Notes: generated by a model from the letters alone, not told the origin. 64,000 nt of DNA from Anoxybacillus ayderensis (GCF_000833605.1 NZ_JXTG01000009.1:1-64000); one strand, 5' to 3'. Shown: positions 9,014-19,470, numbered from the stretch's first letter. A program made the numbers and translations.

Positions 9014-9829
9014 TTAGTACTTTCTTAAAAAAATCGGTCCTTCCTGAAAACATTCCTCTCGAATCAATTGGTGGATGAGTTGAAAAATGACTTCAATGAT
9101 GTACGTTTCACGGGCTAAAATACGAACAACAAGTCCCGGAACGGTCGGAGTGGACCATCCAAAATGGGCTTCGTTAGGGAAATGCGCTGCAATCTTTTCC
9201 AATTTTTTAAGAACGTCCTTGGTGATCAAAGGACTAACGACAAAAAGAGATCCGATATAAGTATAACCTTCCATTTGAAAAATGTCAGTAATTCCTTTTC
9301 TTGGTTCTAAATAAAGGTGATCGAATAACTTTAAATGACCTTCGTGATAGATCTTTAATTTCGAACGAATCCAGTCGTAGCGAAACAGATCTCCGCTTTC
9401 TGACCAGCCAGGCGTTATAATGTCTCCATATATAAACGTCGCACTTGCTTTCATATACACAGTCGTCTCTTGATAAAATTTCGCTTTTTCATAAGCGATA
9501 ACCGGATCAGGGAAAAATTCGAGCACACTTTGATCATCAAGGAAAAACGATGTATATTGTTGTACCGGCATCTTCACCGTCTTATAAATTTTCGTTGCCG
9601 ACTGCGTTGTCACAATCATCCTTGCTTGTTTTTGCAAAGAGATCTCCGTCTTATATCGGTCTCCGTCGACATACCCTCCTCCTACATGCATCAAGTAAAT
9701 CGTTGGCTGGGAAGGGTGAAGATAGATGGGCCGGGCTAGCTTAAAAGCCCCTTCATAATAGCAATCAGAAACAATCGTACGGCCATTTTTCTCCACGGCC
9801 GTACATTGCAACAAGCCCGACCAGTTCAT
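9014..9829 (-). CDS. ureD: Urease accessory protein UreD
   Basis: A 271-residue UreD/UreH-type chaperone scaffold. With UreF and UreG it forms the complex that inserts nickel and the carbamate bridge into apo-urease. The start MNWSGLL (ATG 9829) overlaps the ureG stop as ATGA and matches the family N-terminus; the open frame begins 13 codons earlier inside ureG. Typical segments are the [13 protein letters not shown] start and the [10 protein letters not shown] motif. Order ureG-ureD-ureH agrees with other Bacillus urease operons. Confidence 0.93.
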   Translation of the reverse strand: MNWSGLLQCTAVEKNGRTIVSDCYYEGAFKLARPIYLHPSQPTIYLMHVGGGYVDGDRYKTEISLQKQARMIVTTQSATKIYKTVKMPVQQYTSFFLDDQSVLEFFPDPVIAYEKAKFYQETTVYMKASATFIYGDIITPGWSESGDLFRYDWIRSKLKIYHEGHLKLFDHLYLEPRKGITDIFQMEGYTYIGSLFVVSPLITKDVLKKLEKIAAHFPNEAHFGWSTPTVPGLVVRILARETYIIEVIFQLIHQLIREECFQEGPIFLRKY

Positions 9830-10440
9830 TCCTCTAACCCTACCAATAATACTTGCTTTTTCATCCATTCGACCACTTCATCCAATCCAATTTCTTCTTT
9901 TAAATTCGTAAAAATAACTGGTTTCGTTCCGCGTGCCGCTTTTGCATCTCTTTCCATCACTTCTAAACTAGCCCCGACATAAGGAGCAAGATCAATTTTA
10001 TTAATCACTAATAGATCGGATTTAATCATTCCTTGTCCACCTTTACGTGGGATTTTTTCTCCTTGCGCCACATCGATGACATAAATCGAAAAGTCAACAA
10101 GCTCGGGGCTGAACGTAGCCGCCAAATTATCGCCACCGCTCTCAATAAAAATAAGGTCAACATCCGGATGTCGTCTTTTCAACTCATCAATTGCCGCAAA
10201 ATTCATCGAAGCATCTTCACGAATAGCGGTATGAGGACATCCCCCTGTTTCCACCCCGATAATCCGATCCTCCGGCAATACACTATGTTTCACTAAGAAC
10301 TGCGCATCTTCCTTTGTGTATATATCATTCGTTACAACGGCGATGCTAAACTCACGATGCATCGCCCTCGTCAGTTTTTCAACAAGCATCGTTTTTCCGG
10401 CACCAACCGGGCCCCCAATTCCAATTCTTACTGGTTCCAT
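9826..10440 (-). CDS. ureG: Urease accessory GTPase UreG
   Basis: A 204-residue SIMIBI-class GTPase that powers nickel delivery into urease. It has the P-loop GPVGAGKT (residues 9-16), the metal-binding Cys-Pro-His in [13 protein letters not shown], the ESGGDNL switch region and the base-recognition NKIDLA. The length is typical. Ribosome site GGAGATGG precedes the ATG. It lies between ureF and ureD; its TGA overlaps the ureD start, indicating coupled synthesis of the chaperone complex. Confidence 0.97.
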   Translation of the reverse strand: MEPVRIGIGGPVGAGKTMLVEKLTRAMHREFSIAVVTNDIYTKEDAQFLVKHSVLPEDRIIGVETGGCPHTAIREDASMNFAAIDELKRRHPDVDLIFIESGGDNLAATFSPELVDFSIYVIDVAQGEKIPRKGGQGMIKSDLLVINKIDLAPYVGASLEVMERDAKAARGTKPVIFTNLKEEIGLDEVVEWMKKQVLLVGLEE

Positions 10441-10467
10441 CTTTTATTCCATCTCCTTTTTCTAACA

Positions 10468-11142
10468 TTAAGACATAAATAAGCGGACAGAAAGCTGTTC
10501 ATGCTGCATTTGGGCAATTTCTAGCCCCGGCGTTACAGCGCCTAGATCTTCTTCGGTTAAAGCATCAATGGTTTGAACCGCTTCAATTAGATAAGGTTGG
10601 ACAAAAACGAGCAGCCGTTGCCCATCGGTCTGGCCGAGCGGAATGCCGCGAACCGCATTTTGAACAAGAGCTTGGACAGATGTATATAAATACGATAAAA
10701 CCGTTATATCTTTAGGGATCTCTAAATGATCACACACAATCGCAAACACAATGGCTGGATGAATGTAATCTCGCTTTTCTTTATCATCGTTCCATATCTC
10801 AAAAGAATAAATTTCACGGCAAAGCTTCCACATTCGTTCCCCGATCATCCGCGTTCCTTCTCTTGTTTCTCTCGCCAGGCAAAGCGCAGCCAACATTTCA
10901 TTTAACCGCGATACATCATCTTTTGATTGTTTCTGTAAAAAATCATACGTTAAGCGGCATGCCAAGCCGTCTATATACGTTAATTGCGTTCGAATATAAG
11001 CACAAAGCGCCTCACGGAACGTTTTCTCGTTGTTGATTTTTTCGTTGTAAATGTACGTTTCAAATCCAAAGGAGTGCGAAAATGCTCCAGAAGGAAAATT
11101 GGAATCGCATAGTTGCAATAAAGGCAATAGCTTATCCAGCAT
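10468..11142 (-). CDS. ureF: Urease accessory protein UreF
   Basis: A 224-residue all-helical UreF. It starts with [21 protein letters not shown], the conserved N-terminal region that contacts UreD. UreF bridges UreD and UreG and acts as fidelity factor during nickel activation. Further family marks are [11 protein letters not shown] and the region around [13 protein letters not shown] near the C-terminus that touches UreG. It overlaps the end of ureE by 11 bases and is followed by ureG after 27 bases. Confidence 0.95.
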   Translation of the reverse strand: MLDKLLPLLQLCDSNFPSGAFSHSFGFETYIYNEKINNEKTFREALCAYIRTQLTYIDGLACRLTYDFLQKQSKDDVSRLNEMLAALCLARETREGTRMIGERMWKLCREIYSFEIWNDDKEKRDYIHPAIVFAIVCDHLEIPKDITVLSYLYTSVQALVQNAVRGIPLGQTDGQRLLVFVQPYLIEAVQTIDALTEEDLGAVTPGLEIAQMQHEQLSVRLFMS

Positions 11143-11581
11143 GGCTATGTCCTATATGACGAAATGCTTGCTTTACTTTTCGCTTTTCCCGTTGGTACGG
11201 AATATGTAGCTGTTTTAAAAGCTCCTCTACTAAGTAGTCGTACTGAACGAGCATTTCTTCTCCTTCGAATTGTGCAGGCAAATGGCGGTTCCCAAGCTGA
11301 TGCGCAATTTCCCCCATCTGCTTGATCGATGTCGGGCGAATAACCAACAAGTCATCAGGAAGGACACTGACCACGATCATGTTTTTCTCATTCATGAATA
11401 AAATATCGCCATCGGTTAATTCCTTTGCCTCGTGTAAACGAATGCCTATTTCGGTTCCATGATCCGTCACCACTCGTTGAATGCGTTTCACTAAGTCATC
11501 GCTATCCATATATACACGTTCCATGTGTGGCGGGAAATGATCTAATGTTCGGATATTTCCAATAATTTTTTCGACAATCAT
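11132..11581 (-). CDS. ureE: Urease nickel chaperone UreE
   Basis: A 149-residue UreE that binds nickel and hands it to UreG. The N-terminal peptide-binding domain starts [10 protein letters not shown]. The C-terminal ferredoxin-like domain ends in a short His-containing tail HIGHSHAG that can bind nickel, shorter than the His-rich tail of Klebsiella UreE. ATG 11581 is chosen because AGGAGG precedes it; five further codons upstream are open but unlikely. The gene sits between ureC and ureF with an overlap on ureF. Confidence 0.95.
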   Translation of the reverse strand: MIVEKIIGNIRTLDHFPPHMERVYMDSDDLVKRIQRVVTDHGTEIGIRLHEAKELTDGDILFMNEKNMIVVSVLPDDLLVIRPTSIKQMGEIAHQLGNRHLPAQFEGEEMLVQYDYLVEELLKQLHIPYQREKRKVKQAFRHIGHSHAG

Positions 11582-11592
11582 GCTTGACCTCC

Positions 11593-13302
11593 TCAAAATA
11601 AAAAGTATCGTTGAGCCATTGGAACAACTTCGGCTGGTTCACACGTAATAAGTGTTCCATCGACTCTTACCTCGTACGTTTGCGGATCCACATCAATCTT
11701 TGGCATCGCACTGTTATACACCATATCATTTTTCGACAAGTTGCGAATGTGCTCTACCGGTTGAATCATTTTTTGTAAATTAAGTTGTTGCGAGATTCCA
11801 AGTTCAAAAGCTGTTTTCGATACAAATGTAATAGAAGTTCTATATAAAGCTTTTCCATAACTCGCAAACATCGGTCGATACATGACCGGCTGCGGAGTCG
11901 GAATGCTGGCATTTGGATCTCCCATTACGCTATAGGCAATCATTCCACCTTTCAAAACAAGTTCCGGTTTTACACCAAAAAATGCAGGATGCCAAACGAC
12001 TAAATCGGCTAATTTGCCCACTTCGATCGATCCGACGTACTTCGCAATCCCATGGGTAAGCGCCGGATTAATCGTATATTTGGCAATGTAACGCTTCACT
12101 CGAAAATTATCACCTCTTCCTTTTTCTTCTGGCAGTCTTCCAAATTGTTTCTTCATCTTATCCGCCGTTTGCCATGTGCGCAAAATCACTTCTCCGACGC
12201 GTCCCATCGCTTGCGAATCAGAGCTGATCATGCTAAAAACGCCTAAATCATGGAGAATATCTTCCGCCGCAATCGTTTCTTTACGAATGCGCGAGTCAGC
12301 AAATGCAATATCTTCCGGGACAGACGGGTCTAAGTGATGACAAACCATCAGCATATCTAAATGCTCATCTAACGTATTTTTTGTATAAGGTCGCGTTGGA
12401 TTTGTAGAAGAAGGCAATATATTTGGAAAACTCGCTACTTTAATAATATCCGGCGCATGTCCCCCGCCCGCTCCTTCCGTATGATATGTGTGAATGACGC
12501 GCCCGTTAATCGCCCGTAACGTATCTTCGACAAATCCCCCTTCATTCAGCGTATCGGTATGAATCGCCACTTGCACATCATATTCGTCCGCGACCTGCAA
12601 ACTCGCATCAATGGCCGCCGCTGTTGTCCCCCAATCTTCATGAAGCTTTAAGCCAATGGCTCCTGCACGAATTTGTTCCGCCAACGGCTCTTTCGCCGAT
12701 GCGTTGCCTTTTCCTAAAAATCCAAGGTTCATGGGAAACGCTTCGGCAGCTTCCAACATGCGATGGATGTTCCATTCCCCGGGAGTACACGTCGTCGCAT
12801 TTGTGCCTGTCGCCGGTCCTGTTCCGCCGCCGATCATTGTCGTGATCCCCGATGACAAGGCTGTTTCGATTTGTTGCGGACAAATAAAGTGAATATGGGC
12901 GTCAATTCCTCCTGCAGTGACAATTTTCCCCTCTGCAGCAATAATTTCTGTCGATGCTCCGATTGTCATATCTACCCCGTCCATTAACAACGGATTGCCC
13001 GCTTTCCCGATCGCGGCAATCTTGCCATCTTTAATCCCAATATCTGCTTTATAAATTCCCGTGTAATCTACAATGATTGCATTCGTCAGCACTAAATCTA
13101 CCGATTCCGCACGCGTGGCAAGCGGATGTTGCCCCATTCCATCGCGGATGACTTTTCCGCCGCCAAATTTCACTTCATCCCCATAAACGGTAAAATCATT
13201 TTCAATCTCAATCCATAAATCGGTATCCGCTAAACGGACACAATCTCCTGTTGTCGGTCCAAACATGTCCGCATATTGTTTTCGCGGCATTTGAAAACTC
13301 AT
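11593..13302 (-). CDS. ureC: Urease alpha subunit UreC
   Basis: The 569-residue catalytic subunit that hydrolyses urea to ammonia and carbamate at a di-nickel centre. Visible active-site parts: HIHF (nickel ligands), the carbamylated Lys in [10 protein letters not shown], His in [11 protein letters not shown] and in [15 protein letters not shown], and the flap Cys-His in MVCHHLDPS. The amidohydrolase barrel is complete and of normal length. Start ATG 13302 overlaps the ureB stop by four bases. It is cytoplasmic and assembles with UreA and UreB. Confidence 0.98.
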   Translation of the reverse strand: MSFQMPRKQYADMFGPTTGDCVRLADTDLWIEIENDFTVYGDEVKFGGGKVIRDGMGQHPLATRAESVDLVLTNAIIVDYTGIYKADIGIKDGKIAAIGKAGNPLLMDGVDMTIGASTEIIAAEGKIVTAGGIDAHIHFICPQQIETALSSGITTMIGGGTGPATGTNATTCTPGEWNIHRMLEAAEAFPMNLGFLGKGNASAKEPLAEQIRAGAIGLKLHEDWGTTAAAIDASLQVADEYDVQVAIHTDTLNEGGFVEDTLRAINGRVIHTYHTEGAGGGHAPDIIKVASFPNILPSSTNPTRPYTKNTLDEHLDMLMVCHHLDPSVPEDIAFADSRIRKETIAAEDILHDLGVFSMISSDSQAMGRVGEVILRTWQTADKMKKQFGRLPEEKGRGDNFRVKRYIAKYTINPALTHGIAKYVGSIEVGKLADLVVWHPAFFGVKPELVLKGGMIAYSVMGDPNASIPTPQPVMYRPMFASYGKALYRTSITFVSKTAFELGISQQLNLQKMIQPVEHIRNLSKNDMVYNSAMPKIDVDPQTYEVRVDGTLITCEPAEVVPMAQRYFLF

Positions 13303-13634
13303 CCACTTACTCCCCCTTTCTTATCTCGATCAAGCGGTCCGTTGACCAGATTATTCAATCCGTAAACACGGCGCTCCCCGGAAAACGGGACTAATTCCAC
13401 TTGTTTCGCATCACCAGGCTCAAAACGCACCGCCGTCCCTGCTGGAATATTTAAGTGTTTCCCATATGCCGATTGGCGGTCAAATTCAAGAAACGAGTTC
13501 ACTTCAAAAAAGTGAAAGTGAGATCCAACTTGAATCGGACGATCTCCACGATTTGTCACGATCAGTTTTGTAATCGGTTTATGGCGATTACAAACGATCG
13601 TATCTTCTTTTAACAAATATTCTCCTGGAATCAT
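13299..13634 (-). CDS. ureB: Urease beta subunit UreB
   Basis: A 111-residue UreB that packs with UreA and UreC in the urease core. Family sequence is clear: [47 protein letters not shown] and [10 protein letters not shown]. The gene starts at ATG 13634 and is 12 bases after ureA; its end overlaps ureC as ATGA, fitting equimolar synthesis. Confidence 0.97.
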   Translation of the reverse strand: MIPGEYLLKEDTIVCNRHKPITKLIVTNRGDRPIQVGSHFHFFEVNSFLEFDRQSAYGKHLNIPAGTAVRFEPGDAKQVELVPFSGERRVYGLNNLVNGPLDRDKKGGVSG

Positions 13635-13646
13635 CGTATCCCCCCT

Positions 13647-13949
13647 TCAACGAATTGGCTGATGAACCGTCACGAGCTTTGTGCCGTCGGGAAATGTGGC
13701 TTCCACTTGTATGTCTTCAATCATTTCTGGCACCCCTTCCATTACATCATCGCGAGATAAAATCGTTGTCCCGTATTTCATTAACTCCGCCACCGTACGC
13801 CCATCTCGCGCACCTTCTAAAATTTCATATGTAATAAGCGCTACTGCTTCGGGATAATTTAGCTTCACCCCTCTTTCTTTGCGGCGGCGTGCGAGATCCG
13901 CCGCTACGACAATAAGCAACTTCTCCTGTTCACGTGCAGTTAATTTCAA
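13647..13949 (-). CDS. ureA: Urease gamma subunit UreA
   Basis: A 100-residue UreA, the smallest urease core subunit. Conserved parts are [31 protein letters not shown] and [25 protein letters not shown] choose TTG 13949, because it gives the family N-terminus and lies behind GGTGGGAG. The ATG at 13973 adds eight residues and has no ribosome site. The start is 34 bases after urtE, so ureA is probably transcribed from the urt promoter as well as any local one. Confidence 0.93.
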   Translation of the reverse strand: MKLTAREQEKLLIVVAADLARRRKERGVKLNYPEAVALITYEILEGARDGRTVAELMKYGTTILSRDDVMEGVPEMIEDIQVEATFPDGTKLVTVHQPIR

Positions 13950-13983
13950 TATTCTCCCACCTTCCTTATTCATTACGTTCGAC

Positions 13984-14685
13984 TTATACGGTTAAAAACC
14001 GCTGAACGTCACTCATGCTCGTTTCACTCACATGCCCTTGCGCAACAACTATGCCGCGATCGAAAATGTAAAAGTAGTCGGCGCATGAAAAAGCTAAATC
14101 TAGGCTATGCTCGACAAGTACAATTCCGACCATTTTTTCTTTTGCAATTTTCATGATAACATCACGAATCAGTTGTACGATCGATGGCTGAATGCCTTCC
14201 ATCGGTTCATCAAGCAAAAGCAGCTTTGGCTGTCCAATCAGCGCACGGGCAATGGCAAGTTGCTGCTGTTGCCCACCGCTTAAATCTCCTCCTTTTCGAT
14301 GCAACATGTCTTTTAATATAGGAAAGAATTCATAAATCTCTTCTAAAACGTGTGACGAATTGATTTTTTTAGGAAGCGCCTCGAATCCTAACAATAAATT
14401 TTCTTCGACCGTTAACGAAGGGAAAATTTCTCTACCCTGAGGAACATATCCAATTCCTCTTCTTACCCTCTGTTCCGGCGGCAATGATGTAATATCCTCA
14501 CCCTCCCATTCGATGTTGCCACTCATCGGTTTGATCAATCCGATGATGCTTTTCATAAGCGTCGTTTTTCCGACACCATTTCGCCCTAGCACTGCCGTCA
14601 CACATCCTTTTTGTACGTCCATGCTTACGTTTTCTAACACAACGCTTTGTTCATATCCGGCTGCCATATTTCGAACGCTTAACAC
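13984..14685 (-). CDS. urtE: Urea ABC transporter ATP-binding protein UrtE
   Basis: A 233-residue LivF-like ATPase with Walker [10 protein letters not shown] (residues 34-42), signature [10 protein letters not shown], Walker [16 protein letters not shown] and H-loop VEHSLD. It pairs with UrtD to drive high-affinity urea uptake through UrtBC. The urea assignment rests on the complete urtABCDE set directly in front of the urease genes. Its start overlaps the urtD stop by seven bases. Confidence 0.95.
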   Translation of the reverse strand: MLSVRNMAAGYEQSVVLENVSMDVQKGCVTAVLGRNGVGKTTLMKSIIGLIKPMSGNIEWEGEDITSLPPEQRVRRGIGYVPQGREIFPSLTVEENLLLGFEALPKKINSSHVLEEIYEFFPILKDMLHRKGGDLSGGQQQQLAIARALIGQPKLLLLDEPMEGIQPSIVQLIRDVIMKIAKEKMVGIVLVEHSLDLAFSCADYFYIFDRGIVVAQGHVSETSMSDVQRFLTV

Positions 14686-15428
14686 GCTTTCTCCTCTCTT
14701 CCTAAATAAATTTCGACTACTTTTTCATTTTGCTGAATGTCTTCCATCGTCCCTTCACACAATACTTTCCCTTCATGCATCACCGTCACTTGCTTTGAAA
14801 AACGACGCACAAAATCCATATCATGTTCGACAATCACAACTGCACAATCGCGAGCAATTTCATGGATCAATTCCCCTGTGCGTTCCCGTTCCGCGGCACT
14901 CATTCCTGCAATCGGTTCATCAAGCAGCAACAGTTGAGGAAACTGAATCAGCTGCATGCCGATTTCGAGCCACTGCTTCTGGCCGTGTGAAAGAGAACCA
15001 GCCTTTTGATCAGCATAATCGAGTAATTCGATACGTTGTAATAACGTGATGATCATATCCCGATCTGCCTCTGACATCTTTGCCCGTAAAACAGCAAATA
15101 GCCCGCGATCTTGTTTTAAAGCCAGTTCCATGTTTTCCCATACAGTCAACTGATGAAAAATCGATGGGCTTTGAAATTTCCTAGAAATGCCAAGCTGTAC
15201 AATTTTGTGTTCCGGCATATCGGTAATATCGTGTGAGTAAAATAACACTTTTCCGCTGCTTGCCCTTGTTTTACCGCAAATCACATCTAATAGCGTCGTC
15301 TTTCCCGCTCCGTTTGGCCCGATTAAAAATCGTACTTCATGTGGATAAACTTTCAAATCAGCTCCTTGCAACGCATAAAACCCGTCAAAATCTACTGACA
15401 CGCTGCAGCACATGAGAACTGGCTTCAT
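14679..15428 (-). CDS. urtD: Urea ABC transporter ATP-binding protein UrtD
   Basis: A 249-residue LivG-like ATPase with Walker A GPNGAGKTT, signature LSHGQKQWLEI (a UrtD trait), Walker B LLLLDEPIAGMSAAE and H-loop VEHDMDFV. It forms the heterodimeric motor with UrtE. The start at 15428 overlaps the end of urtC by 44 bases; the ribosome site is weak (AGTGAGAG), so a slightly later start is possible. It belongs to the urt-ure operon. Confidence 0.94.
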   Translation of the reverse strand: MKPVLMCCSVSVDFDGFYALQGADLKVYPHEVRFLIGPNGAGKTTLLDVICGKTRASSGKVLFYSHDITDMPEHKIVQLGISRKFQSPSIFHQLTVWENMELALKQDRGLFAVLRAKMSEADRDMIITLLQRIELLDYADQKAGSLSHGQKQWLEIGMQLIQFPQLLLLDEPIAGMSAAERERTGELIHEIARDCAVVIVEHDMDFVRRFSKQVTVMHEGKVLCEGTMEDIQQNEKVVEIYLGREEKAC

Positions 15429-16458
15429 TTGCTCTCACTTCCCCTTGTTTTTTTCGTTGTTTAACAGACTGATATACGCCTGCTAGCCCGTTTGGCAAAA
15501 ACAGCACGACAGCAATAAATAATCCCCCTAAAAACAGCAGCCATATATCAGGATAATTTTCGCTAAAAAAGCTTTTCGCACCGTTCGTCACAATGGCACC
15601 GATGATCGCTCCGATTAACGAACTTCTTCCGCCGACGGCAACCCATAGCACCATTTCAATGGAAGGAATAATTCCCATCATTGCCGGAGAAATAAGCCCT
15701 ACCTGCAGCACAAACATCGCTCCTGCTATTCCAGCAAAAGCAGCGGAAAGGCTATATACAAACACTTTATACGTAGTCGGATTAAATCCTAAAAAGCGGA
15801 CCCGGTTTTCACTATCCCGAATCGCAACAAGCACCCGACCGAATCGACTCCTCGTTAACCAGCGAGAGAAAAGAAACATCGACAAAAGCAAAACAACGGT
15901 TAATAAATAAAGAACGATTTGTGTAAGAGGAGAAGATAGCGAGAACCCAAAAACGGTAGAAAAATTCGTTAACCCGTTTGTTCCCCCGGTCCATTCTTGC
16001 TTTCCGATAAATAACGTCACAAAAACAACCACGATCGCTTGGGATAATAATGAAAAATAAACACCTTTGATTCGGTTTCTAAACGTAAAATAGCTTAAAA
16101 ACATCGCTAGAAGCACCGGAACGATAATGGCGGAAGATATGGAGATGATTGGATGTTCAAACAGTTTCCAAAACCAAGGTAGATTGTTTACACCGCTCCA
16201 TTCCATAAAGTCGGGTAACCGACCACCGGAAGCCTCCAGTTTTAAATACATCGCCATACAATAAGCTCCTAAGCCAAAGTATACACCGTGACCTAAACTT
16301 AAAATGCCGGTATAGCCCCAAATTAAAGAAATGCCGATCGCAATCATCGCAAAACAAAGAAATTTCCCAAGCAGCGACAAACGAAATTCTGTTAAATAAA
16401 ACGGCGCTAAAAACAAAGCAAGAAAAAACATCCAATACATCCAGTTCTTTTTGATCAT
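15385..16458 (-). CDS. urtC: Urea ABC transporter permease UrtC
   Basis: A 357-residue LivM-type permease with about ten membrane helices. The conserved substrate-path segment ILSLGHGVYFGLGAYCMAMYL lies near residue 52, and ESVR-like RDSENRVRFLGFNP forms the ATPase coupling loop. It dimerises with UrtB to form the urea channel in the cytoplasmic membrane. The ribosome site is GGGGGG before ATG 16458; the gene follows urtB by 13 bases. Confidence 0.95.
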   Translation of the reverse strand: MIKKNWMYWMFFLALFLAPFYLTEFRLSLLGKFLCFAMIAIGISLIWGYTGILSLGHGVYFGLGAYCMAMYLKLEASGGRLPDFMEWSGVNNLPWFWKLFEHPIISISSAIIVPVLLAMFLSYFTFRNRIKGVYFSLLSQAIVVVFVTLFIGKQEWTGGTNGLTNFSTVFGFSLSSPLTQIVLYLLTVVLLLSMFLFSRWLTRSRFGRVLVAIRDSENRVRFLGFNPTTYKVFVYSLSAAFAGIAGAMFVLQVGLISPAMMGIIPSIEMVLWVAVGGRSSLIGAIIGAIVTNGAKSFFSENYPDIWLLFLGGLFIAVVLFLPNGLAGVYQSVKQRKKQGEVRANEASSHVLQRVSRF

Positions 16459-16471
16459 TTTTGTCCCCCCC

Positions 16472-17371
16472 TTAATCGAGTGATCTCGTTTTCATGCTCA
16501 CAAGTCCAGAAGGCTTCCATTGCAAAAAGACAATAATCAACGCAAACGTAATCACTTTTGCCATCGTGGCACTTGTCGAATATTCGGTCAATGTACCAAT
16601 CAATCCGATTCCAAATGCCCCTAAAACTGTTCCGATTACTTTCCCTACTCCCCCTAAAATAACGACCATAAATGCATCGACAATATAATACGTTCCGATC
16701 GTTGGACCAATCGGACCGAGCAGCGTTAATGCACAACCTGCCAAACCCGCAAAGCCGGATCCGATCGCAAAAGCGTATGCGTCTACTTTTTGCGTAGAAA
16801 TGCCAAGGCATGCGGCCATATCCCGGTTAAGTGTAACCGCCCTTATTCTTCGGCCAGCTGCTGTTTTATTTAAATACATATAAAGTACAAAGATTGACAC
16901 GGCGACAAATGCTAAAATGAACAACCGTTTATACGGAAACACCATTCCCGCAACATGAACCCCGCCATCTAACCATTTGGGAGGAAGTACCGCCACATTG
17001 GGCGCACCGAAAATCGTCCGCGCCATTTGCTGTAAAATCAAACTCACTCCCCACGTTGCCAGTAAACTATCCAATGGCCGGTGATATAGGTGGCGAATTA
17101 ACGATTTTTCCAATCCTAAACCAAGGAGAGCAGAAACAAAAAAGGAGACAGGAATAGCGATGACATAATAATAGTCCATCGATTGCGGTGCATATTGCGC
17201 AAAAAACTGTTGAACAACGTACGTCGCATAAGCTCCCACCATAATCAATTCGCCATGAGCCATGTTGATGACGCCCATTAACCCAAACGTAATCGCCAAC
17301 CCGATGGCAATGAAAAGCATGATCGAACCTAAGCTTAAACCGTTAAACAATTGTGTCACAAAAACTGACAA
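16472..17371 (-). CDS. urtB: Urea ABC transporter permease UrtB
   Basis: A 299-residue LivH-type permease with about eight helices. Family marks are GVINMAHGELIMVGAYATYVVQ near residue 33 and the EAA-like coupling region RAVTLNRDMAACLGIST. It forms the membrane channel with UrtC. ATG 17371 has a GGGGG ribosome site. A gap of 60 bases separates it from urtA, which is usual for a highly expressed binding protein followed by its permease genes. Confidence 0.95.
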   Translation of the reverse strand: MSVFVTQLFNGLSLGSIMLFIAIGLAITFGLMGVINMAHGELIMVGAYATYVVQQFFAQYAPQSMDYYYVIAIPVSFFVSALLGLGLEKSLIRHLYHRPLDSLLATWGVSLILQQMARTIFGAPNVAVLPPKWLDGGVHVAGMVFPYKRLFILAFVAVSIFVLYMYLNKTAAGRRIRAVTLNRDMAACLGISTQKVDAYAFAIGSGFAGLAGCALTLLGPIGPTIGTYYIVDAFMVVILGGVGKVIGTVLGAFGIGLIGTLTEYSTSATMAKVITFALIIVFLQWKPSGLVSMKTRSLD

Positions 17372-17431
17372 GGAAATACCCCCTTTCTTTTAGGAGAGGA
17401 AAGGAGCATAACCCCTTTCCCACAAATGTAT

Positions 17432-18688
17432 TTAATTCATCAAGTCTTTTGCCCATGGATAGCTTTTTAAATAAGGATCTGGCTTAACAGCTTCCCCAGA
17501 ATTCCATAATTCTTTAAATTGACCATCCGGTTGGATTTCTCCTATTCTCACAATCTTCCATGTATGTTGTGTTTCTCCGTCGATTTTTACCGTTCCGCCA
17601 GGCGCCTTATACTCGATGCCATCTGCTGCTTTTTTCACCTTATCTACATCAAACGAGCCGGCTTTTTTTACCGCTTCGGCCCATAAATGAACAGCAAAGT
17701 ACGCTGCTTCGATCGGGTCGCTTGTGACGCGGTCTTTTCCATACTTCTTTTTATATTTTTCTACAAATACTTTGTTTTCCGGTGTGTCCGTTGACTGAAA
17801 ATAGTTCCATACCGCAAGATGGCCGGCCAATACATCACCGCCAATTCCACGAATTTCTTCTTCGGCGATGCTCACAGACATAACCGTTAAATCCTTTGGT
17901 GTAATCCCGGCATCTTTTAATTGTTTGAAGAACGCAACATTGCTGTCCCCGTTTAGCGTGTTAAACACTACATCTGGCTTCACATCTTTAATTTTGCTAA
18001 TAATCGTGCTATAATCTGTATGGCCAAGCGGCGTATATTCTTCACCGACCAATTGCCCGCCTTCCGCTTTTAATTGAGCTCTAATAATTTTATTTGCCGT
18101 GCGCGGGAACACATAATCCGAACCAAGCAAGAAAAATTTCTTTCCTTTATTTTGTAACAACCAGCTTACCGCCGGAACGATTTGTTGGTTCGTCGTGGCA
18201 CCTGTATAAAAAATATTTGGTGAAGACTCCATCCCTTCATACTGAACTGGATACCAAAGCAAGCCATTGTTTTGTTCTACTACTGGAAGCATTGCTTTAC
18301 GGCTCGCTGATGTCCATCCACCAAAGATTGTCACTACTTTATCTTTCTGTAGTAGCTTTTTCGCCTTTTCCGCAAACGTTGGCCAGTCTGAGGCGCCATC
18401 TTCAATGACAGGCTCAATTTTCTTTCCTAATAACCCCCCAGATTCATTAATCTCTTCAATCGCCATTAATTCCGCATCTCGCAGCGATACCTCACTAATA
18501 GCCATCGTGCCGCTTAATGAGTGAAGTATCCCTACTTTGACAGTGTCGCTTGTTTCCGATGTACTGCTTTCTTTCTTCTTTTCTTTCGCCTCATCGACTG
18601 CCGATGATGCAGCACATCCGCTCAGCGCCAATAAACTTCCGCATAAAAACAAACCGAGCCATTTCAATCCATTCCCTTTTAACTTCAT
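17432..18688 (-). CDS. urtA: Urea ABC transporter substrate-binding lipoprotein UrtA
   Basis: A 418-residue FmdD/AmiC-type periplasmic-binding-fold protein. The lipoprotein signal has lipobox LSGC, so Cys25 should be lipidated and the protein anchored outside the membrane. The mature part starts with [17 protein letters not shown], typical of UrtA, and has the family segment EWTGG-like [11 protein letters not shown] and [19 protein letters not shown]. It captures urea and delivers it to UrtBC. As first gene after a promoter with three GlnR/TnrA-type boxes, it is probably induced by nitrogen shortage. Confidence 0.96.
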   Translation of the reverse strand: MKLKGNGLKWLGLFLCGSLLALSGCAASSAVDEAKEKKKESSTSETSDTVKVGILHSLSGTMAISEVSLRDAELMAIEEINESGGLLGKKIEPVIEDGASDWPTFAEKAKKLLQKDKVVTIFGGWTSASRKAMLPVVEQNNGLLWYPVQYEGMESSPNIFYTGATTNQQIVPAVSWLLQNKGKKFFLLGSDYVFPRTANKIIRAQLKAEGGQLVGEEYTPLGHTDYSTIISKIKDVKPDVVFNTLNGDSNVAFFKQLKDAGITPKDLTVMSVSIAEEEIRGIGGDVLAGHLAVWNYFQSTDTPENKVFVEKYKKKYGKDRVTSDPIEAAYFAVHLWAEAVKKAGSFDVDKVKKAADGIEYKAPGGTVKIDGETQHTWKIVRIGEIQPDGQFKELWNSGEAVKPDPYLKSYPWAKDLMN

Positions 18689-18705
18689 GTAAACACCCCT
18701 TACAA

Positions 18706-18806
18706 GATTCTAATTATTTATGATATAATTAGAATCAGGCACATACCGACGTATGTAATGCCTGATTTGTGGGAATCTTCTCATGGCGGTGAGAAGATTC
18801 CTTTTT
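18706..18806 (-). promoter_or_regulatory. urtA leader with three successive hairpins
   Basis: Between promoter and urtA three hairpins lie in a row: GGAATCTTCTCA/TGAGAAGATTCC (18772-18804), AATCAGGCA/TGCCTGATT (18734-18766) and the perfect 11-base palindrome GATTCTAATTA/TAATTAGAATC (18706-18736). The first is also followed by T6 on the plus strand. The second and third share bases GAATC/AATC, so they compete. This could be an attenuator or mRNA-stability element for urtA. Confidence 0.5.
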
Positions 18807-18821
18807 TCTTCACCTCCTTTC

Positions 18822-18838
18822 TGTTATATTTAATAACA
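18822..18838. promoter_or_regulatory. GlnR/TnrA-type operator 1
   Basis: Perfect match to TGTNA-N7-TNACA, the shared box of the nitrogen regulators GlnR and TnrA in Bacillus. It lies just downstream of the predicted urtA transcription start. Confidence 0.65.
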
Positions 18839-18843
18839 TTAGA

Positions 18844-18860
18844 TGTAATATTCTCTAACA
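18844..18860. promoter_or_regulatory. GlnR/TnrA-type operator 2
   Basis: Perfect match to TGTNA-N7-TNACA, touching the -10 and covering the predicted urtA transcription start. The position suits repression. Confidence 0.65.
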
Positions 18861-18889
18861 TTATACATAATCTTTTTTTGTTAAGTCAA
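18860..18889 (-). promoter_or_regulatory. Predicted sigma-A promoter of urtA
   Basis: On the minus strand TTGACT (18884-18889) and perfect TATAAT (18860-18865) are 18 bases apart, giving a start near 18853. Confidence 0.65.
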
Positions 18890-18926
18890 CAAAAAATTCA
18901 GAAAATTGTATTATGTTTTAATTTTT

Positions 18927-18943
18927 TGTTATATAATCTAACA
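18927..18943. promoter_or_regulatory. GlnR/TnrA-type operator 3
   Basis: Perfect match to TGTNA-N7-TNACA, centred about 82 bases upstream of the predicted start. Usual TnrA activation sites lie nearer to -50, so this one may act by looping with the downstream boxes. Confidence 0.6.
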
Positions 18944-18975
18944 TCATATACTTCTTGTTGAATAGAAAATGATAT

Positions 18976-19036
18976 AATCCCCTTATAATAGACAGAAAAA
19001 AAGAAAGGCAATTAATCTGTCTACTATAAGGGGATT
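18976..19036 (+). repeat. 20-base inverted repeat before the IS3 remnant
   Basis: Arms of 20 bases with one mismatch (18976-18995 and 19017-19036) enclose a 21-base A-rich loop, with TTTTTCT after the second arm. It stands directly in front of an IS3-type orfA start. It could act as a terminator shielding the element or be part of its left end. Confidence 0.6.
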
Positions 19037-19041
19037 TTTCT

Positions 19042-19167
19042 ATGGGGAAAATACGAAAAACATATGATGCAAAATTTAAAAAGAAAGCTGTGGATTTATA
19101 TTTGAAAGAAGGCATGGAATACAAAACGGTGGCGAAAGAATTGGGCATTAGTTATTTCATGTGCTGA
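19042..19167 (+). pseudogene. IS3-family orfA remnant
   Basis: Only 41 residues remain: MGKIRKTYDAKFKKKAVDLY... with the helix of TVAKELGIS, the N-terminal helix-turn-helix of IS3-type OrfA transposases. After that the similarity stops and the frame ends with TGC TGA. No orfB follows. The remnant marks an old insertion between the urt promoter and the next gene. Confidence 0.7.
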
Positions 19168-19470
19168 ATAGTTACATACCATTTAACGATGTATGATAAC
19201 ATAAAAATTCACTTCAATTCCTTCTGCTTCTATAAGCTTCTTCTCACATTTTCTTTGTTCAAAAAACTAGTCGATCATGATAAAATATTAGGTTATTCAC
19301 CAAAGGTTGTGCTTGATTTTTTCGTAACATGTCCCACTCGCGCTTGTAAGGAAAAAATCAGTAAGTCAATGATTTTTGCAAATCCTTGTCCAGGATAACA
19401 TATCGCTTGTCAAGTACATGTTGTGGTGATGAACCAAATATTATCCAATTAGGAATATGGAGGAAATCAA
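19168..19470. other. Stretch without recognised features
   Basis: A plus-strand frame at 19189-19398 has no ribosome site and no recognisable family. I see nothing else apart from GGAGG before the next gene. Confidence 0.4.

Noticed and set aside
287-19175. Shared 13-base sequence GCTGAATAGTTAC at 287 and 19163 as possible IS end or att site
   Set aside because: At 287 it is part of a terminator stem; no further similarity on either side, so likely chance.
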